From Petrosia ficiformis (Eukaryota; Porifera; Demospongiae; Haplosclerida; Petrosiidae): 64,000 nucleotides of DNA. The translations under genes were made by a program, and so were the position numbers. The stretch spans positions 46,873,037 to 46,937,036 of the forward strand of contig OX345636.1 in assembly GCA_947044365.1 (NCBI GenBank), written 5' to 3'. The notes beneath the pieces were generated by a model that saw only the letters and a list, made by a program, of their open reading frames with translations, made no database searches and had not been told where the DNA came from. Of the stretch, positions 9,955 to 22,300 are shown in pieces. Position 1 is the first letter of the stretch, and each line of letters opens with the position of its first letter.

Positions 9955-10830
9955 TTATCCTAATCAGTACTTTCAATGATAAGAAAGTTAACATTTTTAA
10001 ACTGAAGTACATCTTTGGTTGTTTAGGTAAAGGTTTAATTGTATGTGTCTCTAAGCCCTGTTGTTCACTGTGTAACTGACTTGTATAATTAGTTAATACA
10101 TTGTAAAACTGAATGGGTTATTTAACCCTTATTTCTTTGCTTGAGTTACTCATATTCCTTTATGCTAATTTATTTTTCCTGCTAAGCAATATTTACAAGT
10201 GACACTTTATTTGATATAGATCTAAATGTCATAATAAGGCATATGGTAACTAACATATCAATACAATGTAGCTGTATTATTAGTATTCCAAATCCAACAT
10301 CTGCATAAACAATAGATGTTACTAGCTCATTCCAGAGTCAATATAAATATGTACGTGAATTTGTAATAGCAAACAACATGTGATGTACTCCACAGATATT
10401 TAAAGTCAGCACATGTATGTATATTTATCATGGAATTGCAACATGTATAATATTATGTTTAAAGTACATGTAAATCGTATATGGCTTTTGTTACCATTCT
10501 TTATTATGGCATGTACATTATATACTAAAATTACTAATCAATATAGACCAAAATCAAATACTACATGTAAACCTTACCTAGCTAGACAAGAAAGCAGCAT
10601 TCATTTATATAGCCTTAGGAGGAATTACAGAAATTAAAGTAAGGATTTTGTGTAGTTGCTATAATGAAGCTAATGAATGATTTTTGGTATTTGTTGTATT
10701 TCAAACTTCCCCAAATGTTTGCGCTAAACTATACTCAATAGTTACAGTAAATGTGTTTCAACTCCTATTTTTCACCATATAATATACTAGTGACATTATT
10801 AGTATAGCAGGGAAATATATATCTTTGTTA
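9955..10830. repeat. Diverged copy of the centre of the large palindrome family
   Basis: Contains TCTAAGCCCTGTTGTTCACTG, then ATTGTAAAACTGAATGGG and TTTTTCCTGCTAAGCAATAT, and later text shared with 55.2-55.7 kb and 60.64-60.83 kb. No gene is seen; the open frame at 10413-10637 has no recognisable content. Confidence 0.5.
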
Positions 10831-10909
10831 GTATCTACATCAGTAACTTGATCATTTTTGGAAGTAGCTGCATGTTTTTCCTCTCCCTGTTGTTCACAAT
10901 ATATGTTAT

Positions 10910-11500
10910 ACAAGAATAATAAAAAATATTTTCAATAAAAATGAAAGAAAATGTAGGGACGTCTAAGCCCAAAAAGCATGCTAATAATAAGATTGAGAGG
11001 CTAACATAGGACCCAAAATTAAATAAACCACTTCCATATAACCCTACATAAGTATACAGCATATAACCTACATAATTATAACTCTTTGTATTTTGCTTTA
11101 TAGCAGTATAAGTACTTATGTACGGTTATATGGAAGTGGTTTGTTTAATTTTGGGTGCCATGTAAGCCTCCCAATCTTGTTAGCATGCTTTTTGGGTTTT
11201 GACATCTATACATTATTCATTTTTATTGAAAATATTTTTTATTATATTTGTTTCCATGTATGAGTTTTTTTTAGTAGATTGCAGAAATACTGGTGTAAAT
11301 TATATTTTAAATTTGTTCATCAATGTAGGTCAGTTTTTTGTATATATCAATTATTTATGCATTATTTTTCACTTACAGATGATGTCTATTCTCCATTTCA
11401 TTTACAGCACTATCTGCAGTCCAACGAGAAGTAGTATCTGTCACTGTGTCAGCCATTCAGTATTCCAATTATTATACAATGGCTTTAAGGTTGTAGTCTT
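10910..11500. repeat. Foldback repeat R1, copy 1 (truncated)
   Basis: The first 330 bp form a hairpin. A left arm with GGACCCAAAATTAAATAAAC and CACTTCCATATAACCCTAC is followed by its near inverse (GGTTATATGGAAGTGG, then AATTTTGGGT), centred near 11085. The R1 body follows and stops where MITE copy C begins. R1 copies also lie at 14.1, 22.4, 43.6 and 52.2 kb. Confidence 0.75.
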
Positions 11501-11506
11501 TTCCGT

Positions 11507-12053
11507 CGGCGGATGCCACTCCAATCGGTGTCTAGTCTTGCAAGCTTCTTACTGCATACAATCTGGTTCCAGATGGAAGCCACACCCACCCGGGGTATAA
11601 TTATAGGGCCTAAAGCAGTTGGTGCAGTTGGTGGAGGTCCCCTCCACCAACTGTTTTAGGCCCCGGTGGGTGGGAAACTCGGGTAGGGTAACTAGTTGCT
11701 CTCTGAGAAAGATCGGAGTTTGATAGTGCCTAGAAAGGTAATTTTTATGGTTTCACTGAAAAGCTACAGAATTCAGCTTTCTTCAGCCTCTTGTACCTAT
11801 AAAAGTAAAATGAATTTTCAGAAAACAGCTCTATTTGTTTACTCAAAATGTAGTGCATGCCATGTTTGGTGGGCGTGGCTTTTGTAGTTTTGTACTTATT
11901 GCTATTGGAAAAATGGAGATTTTAGATACATTTCCTCACTTACAGGACAATATAAAGGTGATCAGAAGATATGAAGGTTGGTATTACACCATGCAGGTTA
12001 GTGTCATATTATATAATATTCCGTTTTGAAACTGATTGGAGTCGCATCCGCCC
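11507..12053. mobile_element. MITE, GGGCGGATGC family, copy C (long form)
   Basis: About 547 bp with ends GGCGGATGCCACTCCAATC and the inverse of GGGCGGATGCGACTCCAATC. The inner part is shared closely with 41539-42063, so these two are a longer subfamily. It sits inside the R1 repeat and truncates it. Confidence 0.75.
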
Positions 12054-13000
12054 ACTCCCTACTACCACCTTAAACCATGCTGATGTGTTGCTAAACGTTT
12101 ATCAACATGTCAGCTATATACAAAATACTAGAGATGGGAGTTCTGACAGAAAACTGTTAAAATTTATAGTACCAGAATAATGATTATGCCATGAAATAGG
12201 TGTTAAGTATAAATCACATAAATTCAGAATTGCTCGTTTACATATAATATATAGTTATTAATATCATTCGTCTAAAACTTAAATTAAAAATTTGTTGACA
12301 TTACATCTGTGAATACAAAACAATAAATTATGCTCAAAATGCATTCTTGATGTTTGATTAGGGTTAGCTTTATAGTTATACAGTTCTACTTTCACTTTAT
12401 AATAATTATATATTAACTGTCACTAATTGGATAAAACAAGATATATAAAGAAAAAAATTATCCCTACTGATGACTGCTTTGTGATGTCTAGCATTCAGTA
12501 ATCATGGCTAACTTTATCATACTTGAAACACATCAAACTAAACTTATTATAGTTATTATTTTGATAATCTCTGTTTACCTTTTAAAGAACTTTAGGAATA
12601 TATTTCAGGTAGAATAGCTAGCTATTACTACACATACAGCTTTGAGCTTAAGCGCGCATTCTTTTACACGCCACACCTATTTATTTACCGAGACCCCCCC
12701 CCCCCCCCCCCCCCCCAGGAAAGATGTAACTTCTTTAACAACGCATACTCGTAACTGGCCACAAACATATATACTCGTGAGAAAGCAATCATAGGGATGG
12801 CCCTACCAGCCATAAACATCATTAAACTGCATTAAATCAAACATCACTCGGTATAGTATAATAGTACTTAAAGTATGTAAAACGTAATTAACTTGAATAC
12901 ACCATAACAATTACACACACTTTGGGTATTAAATTATAAAGTATAAAAGCAATTAAAATATAATTCTTATTGATTACAGATTAATATGTACTACATTAAA
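12054..13000. other. Intergenic region downstream of the SRCR receptor; C homopolymer
   Basis: No gene recognised. It contains an uninterrupted run of 23 C at 12694-12716, unusual in such AT-rich DNA, and the likely 3' untranslated region of the receptor just below 13010. Confidence 0.5.
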
Positions 13001-13009
13001 ACACACTCT

Positions 13010-13392
13010 TCAGAATGGCTGAGGTTCAGGAAACCCAAACTGTGTTGATTGAGTACCCGGATAAGGAGGAAGCGGTTGTTGTTGGATGTTGCTCATGTCC
13101 TGATTAGGATATGGAGCTTGTTGAGGAGGATACTGAGAACCACCTGGAGGGTAAAGATAAGCAGGGTAGGTTGGAGGCGGCTGCTGTGGTTGTGTAGAAT
13201 AAGGTGTCATAGGATATCCTTGTTGACCTGGATAAGGCTGTGATTGTTGTGGATGTCCAACAACAGTAGTACGAGGTGTTGTCCTGAATGCTGAACCAGT
13301 TCTAATACTACGGATACATAGTAGTATACATACTGATAATATAACAATGAAAAAGATACCACCAATGATGCCTCCGACCAAACCACCAACAT
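13010..13392 (-). CDS. Terminal exon: transmembrane helix and Pro-rich cytoplasmic tail
   Basis: Starts after a TTACAG acceptor with DVGGLVGGIIGG, then a hydrophobic helix (IFFIVILSVCILLCI) stopped by basic residues. A tail of about 95 residues rich in Pro, Gln and Tyr follows, with repeated PYPGQQ-like units and one PPxY motif (PPTY), which in other receptors is a docking site for WW-domain proteins such as NEDD4-type ubiquitin ligases (inference). It ends FGFPEPQPF at the stop 13010-13012. The Gly-xxx-Gly spacing at the start of the helix could favour dimer contacts. Confidence 0.85.
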
Positions 13393-16300
13393 CTGTAATA
13401 ATAGGAATGATCATCACAAGAGTTTGAGACAATGATCAACTAGAACTATATACATGCATCTGTTCATGATTCTATCACAGCTACTTTTGTATCAACAATA
13501 GTGTCTGTTTATCAATTTGGTAATGTACTATGAACATACAATTACCATGCACAAGAGCAGCTAATCTTATTAACATGCATGTCTATAGCATACAATATGC
13601 ACAGCAAAGAATTAATTTTCTTTGTTATCGTCATAATGTAATTAGCATGTTTTAATAGCAGTATTCTATTTATTTTCAATATAGTTGATCATACTTGTAG
13701 AATCATCACTGCTGTCTGTAGGTCTACATGTTGACTCTCTTGTGCTAACTGATGAACTGAATGTGTTGATAGCTATAAATGAAAAAGTAATGAGTCTAAT
13801 GACATTACTTAATTATTTTGTAAATAAAAATCATTAATTAGTTAAGTTTCAATTCAATTTGTCAAAATATGTGTATATAGCTCACAACATTCAATTGTTA
13901 TATCTTCAGAATGGACACAATCGTGATACTCAGAAGAAGGACAGGTTTCACAGTCAGCAAGACAGGATGTTGAGGAATTAAAACACTGAACATTATCTAA
14001 CCAGATTGGCTGGGAAGAATTACCAGTACTGAAAAATATATAAAAATAAATTGTAATTTTGTATGTATTATGTACACCAGTAATCATATTAATCAGCCAC
14101 TAATCCTAATACTATTTGTAACAAGTACAAATGAAAGATGTAGGGACATCAAAACCCAAAAACTATGCGAACAATGTCGAGAAGCTAACATAGGACCCAT
14201 AATTTAACAAACAACTTCCATATAAGCTGCATAAGTACAGCTCTTTGTATTGTGCTTTATAGCAGTGTAAGTACTTATGTAGGTTTATATGGAAGTGGTT
14301 GTTAAATTTTGAGTCCTATGTTAGCTTACCGACCTTGTTCGCATAGTGTTTGCTTTTTGACATCCCTACATCTTCATTGAAATATTTTTATTATTCTTGT
14401 TTCCTTTGTTTTTTTCTTCTGAATGATGTGAGTAGATTGCAGAAATACTGGTATAAGTTATACATCATACAAAATCATACAATCATAAATGCATTAAGTT
14501 TGTTCATTAATGAAGGTCAGTCTTATCAATTATTTATGAATTGCTTATCATTCTCTTTCATTTACATATGATGCCTACTATTTCACTTACAGCACTGTCT
14601 GCAGACCTACAAGAAGTAGTCACTGAGTCACAATATCAACCACACGGCATCCCAATGTTATCATAGTATATAATATAATGGCTTAATAATTATATTCATT
14701 ACTATAAGAATGTATTTGCAACAAGCACTTTCTCCTTTTCAGCTTAAATACACAAATGCGCATCCGCAATTAAATTCTATACCTACGAAAATGGCGTCCA
14801 ATTCAAGGTCAGTTCTTTGTAGTTGTTGAGACTCTCTTCTTTCATAGTATCTGAAGATATCATCTCAATACTTCCAGACCACAATTTTACTATGAATGCG
14901 ACTGGAATAGTGCTAGAATCATTGTCATAGTTCAACAAACAAAAAAATGATTTGTCTGGAAAATAATATGAACATGGAGGTGCCAGCTCTGCTAGAAAGA
15001 TGTTATAGCCATGGACGCATTATCTGGAAGCCAGAAAGAGATTGTCTCTTGCCTAAAACACTTGATGAACTTTTGTTTTTAAAATATAACACAAGTGAAT
15101 TAATTCTTAGTGGTATAAGTAATATTTTCATTCAATATCATGATACAATTTTGGCTTTTGGGTGTACTGGAATGAACAGTTTAGTAAACCTGGTTTTTCT
15201 AATTTACCTAATTTTATACCTAAAAGCAATAATTATAACAAGCTAGTGTGCATAAGTCTGATTGACTTGTTTCACCATTTCTCGAAAATTACAAACAAAC
15301 AGTACATTTTACTATTTTTTACAAGTATTTCAATTATTTCAAATATTGTGATACTGTATCATAATTATCATGATATTTTTGGCAATATGCAATACTATTA
15401 TAAGTTGTATCACACATCTCTAATTGTGATCAGTACATCATAAGTGGATAACTAATTATTATTAGGGCCAAGAACTATGATCAGCTAGAATTTTAAGATC
15501 GATTATCATGATCAAGAATGATAATTAATGGGTGTGTCGTTTCTCCATTTCATTTATGATTTATCATCCAATTAACTCAAATTCAAATTACATAAAAGTG
15601 AATACTTCAGACTCTTAAGTGTTAGAGACTGTCATCTTGTAACTGTCATGTATTACATGTTACTACTATTGGTATAGGTATCTTTTATTACACACTGGGT
15701 AATATTAGACCAGTTTTCCGCTCCATGCTTCCCTCAATGCAGCTGCTAGCTTTAGCTACAGCAAAGGATATTCATACTTTTGGATGTGAAGCTTTATTAC
15801 AACCATTTGTTGACCAAATGAAGCTGCTTGCAGAGGTAAGATAAGATTCAACATGTTATGTTTTTAATTGTGGGTTATGGATCACTAAGTTAAACAATCA
15901 TTAGGATTCTGGCGATAAAATTACTTTGACTGATGATTTGATTATTCATGGCGCAGTAATGTGCACGTATGGAGATATTCCTGCATCTAATTTTGTTGCT
16001 GGATTTAAGGAAGGGTTTTCACTTCGTAAATGCCGATGTTGTTTGGCTACTGGAGACACAATTTCCAAGAATGTTAGTTCAATTACTTTTCTCAATTGTT
16101 TGTTTACTAGCATTTGTCTTCATTCTGTTTAGTTTCACTCAAGTGAATTTACTTCTCGAGACCAAGAAACCCACAATCACCACTGTGATTTGGTTGAAAG
16201 TGATGTAGGTGGTAGAGGTGAATTTTCCACTGCTTACGGTGTTAAAAACAGAAGTGTATTGATTGGTCTCCCACTGTTTGTTGTAACAAAATGTCTTCCA

Positions 16301-19300
16301 TACGCTATTATGCACACTCTCTTTGAAGTGTTCAAGAATTATTTTTTTACACTCTTGAGTTACATTTAATGATTACCTTTACATTTTGGTCTGGCTGAGA
16401 TACCACACCCCTTTATTGTACTTAAGTGAGTGAAATATATCCCTTTTGTTGTTAATAATTATATATATATTCATTAGGCCAACATGTGTTAAAATACATG
16501 GGATTAAATATTCTGCAAATGCTATCATTAGCATTACAAGTACAAAAGATGAAAACGTTTCGTTTAGTTATGCAAGAATAAAGGAGATATATGTCCACCA
16601 TGATCAGAAGCTGTTCATCACCAGTGTTTTGCACATAGAGTATTTATCTGACCATAATAAACGTTATGTTCTATCAGACACATTGCAAACTGCTTTTGCC
16701 ACTTACCATGATTTGTACATCCATGGTGTTTTACATTCTAAAATCAAGAACACTAACATTAATCTTGTTGAGAAATTCTTTATTATTGACAATACTTTAT
16801 AAAAATTATGAAGAGCCATTCATTAATAACTAATTATGTAATGTGTTTTCAGCACATTTGTGCTACTTTGACAATCTTGGCACATAGCTGTGTGAGTACA
16901 GTAAATGTGTCAATTTGTTGTGCTAATTTCTCCATGCTATTTTTGAAACGGGACATACTGTAACTTTAATCTACACATCAGATGTGCTGCATTCTCCACT
17001 CTAACAGCACACTTGTGGTAAAAAGGGTAGTTTAGCGCACTTTGTGCTACAATTGCACACTAGTGCATAAAGCAATCAGCACACTGCTTTTTTCTTTTTA
17101 AGAGCATGTGCAGCACACATATTGTCACTTCTAAATTTGAAATCAATAATGATTTTAGATTAATCAATTATTGATCCCTATTTACAACAGGTTTATACAG
17201 TATATAGACACATCAGGTTTAATTTTATTCACTTACATAGACAAATGATCATAGTCAAAGGAAGAACTATAACCAAGCTGTCTGCATACAACACTAGCAT
17301 CAGTACTGCCAAATGTATCATCACATACAGTCCCCCACTCATCATTGCAATATACTTCAAGAAGTCCCTGGTTAGAATACATCCCTCCAGAGAGTCTAAT
17401 TTGACCAACATAAGGGTTGTTCCATATACGTGTGGTATCTATAGAAAAAGTCAATCAATACAAGTATTTAATACAAACATAAAATCAATATCGTACCATA
17501 TTATTTCTTCAAGATAGTTGAATATTTTGATATATAATGACTCAATTTGTAATGCTATTGTGGTTAGCTAATACAATTTTTTTATGTGGTGCTTTCTGCA
17601 ATTAACTGTGCTAAAATCGATTGATGTCTAAGACACATTATATATTATCTTATATACTTCATGAAATAGATGCTTTAATTTAAGAATAATCTGTTTCACA
17701 ATAAACTACTGATCTATATACTCTAGTACTTATTGGATATTATATATTATATTTATGAAATAGCTGTAATAATCTGTTTCACAATAAACTATAGATCTAT
17801 ATACTCTAGTACTATAATATTATTGTATATTTACTACTACTTGTCAAATATATTGGGGCCTATAGCCAAACATAGCCCCCCTTTTCCACTACCTATGACT
17901 CCTACCATAACAAACCGCATAATGATGTTCATGCGATTTTTAGTGTTTTATAGCCACATGTAGTTTCAAATTACTGTGTTACAAACTTACAACAGCTAAC
18001 TGAAACATCATTGTCACTTGTACATAAGCTACTAACACTTGTACTATAACTACATTGAAAGATGGTCAAGTAAGTGCTGTATGAACAGGACAAATCATCT
18101 ATAACTGCTGGTAATCCATCATTGCCATAACTGGATAAAAAGAAAAAAATATATTATTCACATAAACAAGATATATTGAGAAAAAAGTATTCCTATAATT
18201 ACTTTGTGCGATGACAATGTATCAATTATTGCTGATGGCACTATATAGTGTCTCTATGTACCTTTCTGTGTACTTAAAAACTGGGACCTGAAGAAGTGTA
18301 ATTCCTTGGTTCTAAGTGATGACTTCCTCAAGTCATCATCTTTTTAGTGTTACTCTGCCATATACCTTCTTCCTGCTGGTCTGTAGCTCGAGAGCGCATT
18401 CTTTTACGCGCCACATTAGAAGAAAAAACAATGGCAACTAAGTCTACAATTTCACTGTGGGTATTTATGAGAACTAAACATGTTTTTTACTATTATTCCC
18501 ATTTAAAACTGGTGGCTCTGCTGCAGATATCTTGAAACTTTAACTTTCTGTACCTCAAACATGGAGTACTACTTCCAGCAACTTTCTTATTGGGACAAGA
18601 AAGTTTCAAAGCGCTTCATGGGACCAATTTAAATGCAGTGTACTCCCTCTTGACAGGAACAGGGAACACAAACATTGTGGGTCGTTTGTTTAACAAACAA
18701 CCCAAATGCATGTTGGAACTAGTTACAACCATAATATTGAGTTTTGCAGCAAGAGAAATGTCTCAACTACCTACCTGATTGAATGGGCGGGGTTAATATA
18801 ATATTGTGTGGGTGGTGAGGGGGCTGTGCTCCCTTACGTCCCCTATCAACAGATGGACACCTCCCATATTCTATATTTAGGCCAAAGTGTGCCTGTCATC
18901 ATTTTCATGGGCTTATCACTGAAACCAATTACGAACATTTGGATACATCAAGTCAATGTCACACAACCCTATATTAGCACAAATGATAAGTTATTCTATA
19001 TACAATGTAGCTAACCTATCATACTGTCCAGTACTGTATGATGAAGAACCACTCCAACCAAGTTGATGACATACTACATCTGCTTCATCATATCCAAAGT
19101 ATATATTCCTATCACATATGTTACCCCACTCACCACCATACCATACTTGAACACGACCAGCTGTGTTATACAGTGATGTGCTACCACTATTCAGTAGGCG
19201 TATTGCTCCAACACTATTTGGTCCTATATAAAAAATTTTCATGTTTTCAAAATAATTAATACAAGTGTAATTAATTATTATATATCTAATTATTCATGAC

Positions 19301-22300
19301 CCGATAATTAAGCTGTCGATCATTATTTAATTATAATGTATCATAATTATCCTGTGTTATTAAATAGATTGACTGATTATAATAATTGTATTATTTTAAT
19401 GTATGAAGATTTCAATAAATGAGCAATTGCCTTACCATTATACATTATTACTACTTTTGTGCAGAAAATATGAATTAATAATTATAATAATCCTTTTTTA
19501 GTTTACTTTTGTATAGTGTATAAAACTACACATAATAATGAACATTTTAAACTTTAAGTTATTAATCCTCAGTGCACATGTGCAGCGAAGGATTACAGTA
19601 CTTAGTTGTGTCCATCCGTCTGTCTGTTACTACGAAATGAGCAAAGTCGTTCGTCTAGAGATCTTTGTTCAAAAGATATGACGTTATTTATTAATCTCGC
19701 GTAGCAAGACCCAACCTACGTAGGCTAACCTGGAGGGTCTTTTTCAGTTCAAAAAGGTGTTGTTATACAGGAGTACACACACAAAGGTTTTTTGGTATTT
19801 TCTTTTGTTTTAATAGTTGTATATACCTCTTTTTAAAATCATGGCTCCATAGAAAGAGTCCACAGTGTCATACTAAGTTGCACATTAGATTATGGGCCTG
19901 TAGTTGTGGATATACTTTTGCAATAAAACGTAGTGAGCCTATTTCACCGCAAAAATTAAGTAAGAAAAAGAGATGATGTTTATTAGGAAAAAATGAAAGA
20001 GAAGTTGTGTCTGAGTTACATAACAGCATCGCGGATTCAGCACTTTTCTGCTTTCATTAACTTCAGCAGACTATTAATTGGTGACTCTTGTAGACACATA
20101 ATTATAATTATTGTAGATAATGTTGTAGATATTCATTAACATGTTGTAGTAATTCAGTAGAGTTGTTTATTGAGCCTTATTAAGTATTAGTTAAACCACA
20201 CTTTGTCAGCCTTAAGTGTTTTAATGTTCTGCACGAGGATGACCAATAAAGGTCTCGATGATGTAATGCACTCGCCTTCGGCTCGTGCATTACGTCATCG
20301 AGACCTTTGTTGTGTCATCCGAGTGCAGCAAACATTAAAACAAGCAAGCCAGCAAAGTGTGGTTTAAGTGGTTTATTGCTGATCACGTGACCTTTATCCA
20401 ATCAGATGATTGCACCTGGCATGATCGTGATACATTGTACTTGAGGTGACTTTTTGATCATGGCTACTCGGTTTGCCGAACCTGTCTCTGATGAAAAGGA
20501 GTTTGAACTCAGTAAAACAGCTGTTCCTGAAAACACAAAATTGACAACTGAATGGGGAATTCGTACATGGAATGATTGGGCAGCTAACAGACGTGTTTTT
20601 ACTGCTGATGTCTCTGGAATTTCTTATGTTACTACACCGCTGTTGGATATGACACCTACTGATTTGAGCTATTGGATGAGGAAGCTAGTATTGGAAGTTC
20701 GCAAAAATGATGGTAGTATGTATCCCCCTCAAAGTTTGTACGCATTGGTGTGTTGTTTTAAACGTTATTATGAAGCTAATGGTGTTCATAATATAAACCA
20801 GTTAGATCCTTCAGATGCTAAGTTTGGTAGTTTCAGAGCTGTATTAGATGCTGAAATGAAACGGCTGCATTCTTTGGGAATTGGTTCTACATTTAAACAG
20901 GCCCAACCTATTACACCAGATGAGGAAGCATTACTTTGGTCAACTGGTCAGTTTGGTGGACATAGTTCTGTTAGTTTACTTAATACTGTCTACTATTATA
21001 ATTGCAAAGTATTTGGTCTGCGTTATGATACTAGTTATGATGAACACAGAAATTTAATGTGTGCACAGTATGAGAAGAAGGTAGATGAGAAAGGTCGAAT
21101 TTATTTGCAGTATACCGATTTTGGGAGCAAGACTAATCGTGGGGGCCTTAAGCATATGAAAGTGGATAATAAAGTGATACGTCAGTATGAAAATCCTGAT
21201 GATGAAGAACATTGCATAGTTAATATATTTGTAAATTATCTCAGTGTGATTCTAACCACAGATGCACATTTTTAATGTCGTCCTATTAGTGATAATGGCT
21301 CTGGAGTTCCAAAGTTTAGTAAACAGGCTGTTGGTTGCAATAAACTAGGAAAATTAATACCCGATATGTGTAAAGCGGCTGGTATACTCGGTAGAAAGAC
21401 TGGTCATTCTGGAAAAGTGACATGTGCAATGACCCTTTACCAACAGAATTTTGATGATCAACTTATTAAAGAGCGTACTGGCCATAGATCAATTGAAGCT
21501 CTGCATAAATACAAACGAACTGGATCAGACCAGCAAATGAAAGTTTCAATGGCTTTGCTACCTAAATTAGGAAAAGAAAATGTTCCAGAAGATGATGACG
21601 ATGATTTCAAGCCTGTTAAAAAAAAGCCTAAAGTACAAGATATTAAAGGAATGTTCCCTCTGTCAACTATTAGCAACTGCACATTTAATCTCAACTTTTC
21701 ATGACTTTCATTTGTTATTATGTTGCTATTTTCGTACTTCATTTATAATTTCCTTGATTTTGGTTGAAAAAAAGTGTGCATTAATAAAATATTGCACACT
21801 TAAATGAGCAATAATCTATTTAAACTACTGTGACATCATCACTTTTAGGACATATAATTAGTCAAAGGTCACATGATCAGCAATAACATGATAGAATACA
21901 TAATTATATTTAATATACACTAACTAACCATTGGTGTCTGTAGGTCCCCTGTCTGCATTGGTACATGTTGACACTCTAGTACTAACTGATGAACTAAATG
22001 TGCTGATTGCTATAATTGAAAAGGTATTGACATTACTTGGTGTATTTTAAATGAAAGTGTTTAATCTGTTGACTTTCAATTCAATTTGTGAAAATATGTA
22101 TTTATAACTCACAACATTCAACAGTTATATCTTCATAATGGTCACAATTGTGATACTCAGAAGAAGGACAAGTTTCACAGTAAGCAAGACAGGATGTTGA
22201 GGTACTAAAACACTGAACATTATCTAACCAGATTGGCTGGGAATAATTACCAGTACTGAAAAATAAATTTAAATTTGAGTAATATTTTTTGCAGTTTTTG

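Noticed and set aside
14947..15246. 99-codon plus-strand open frame
   Set aside because: It starts inside the R1 repeat and crosses its breakpoint into unrelated sequence; no domain or splice partner.
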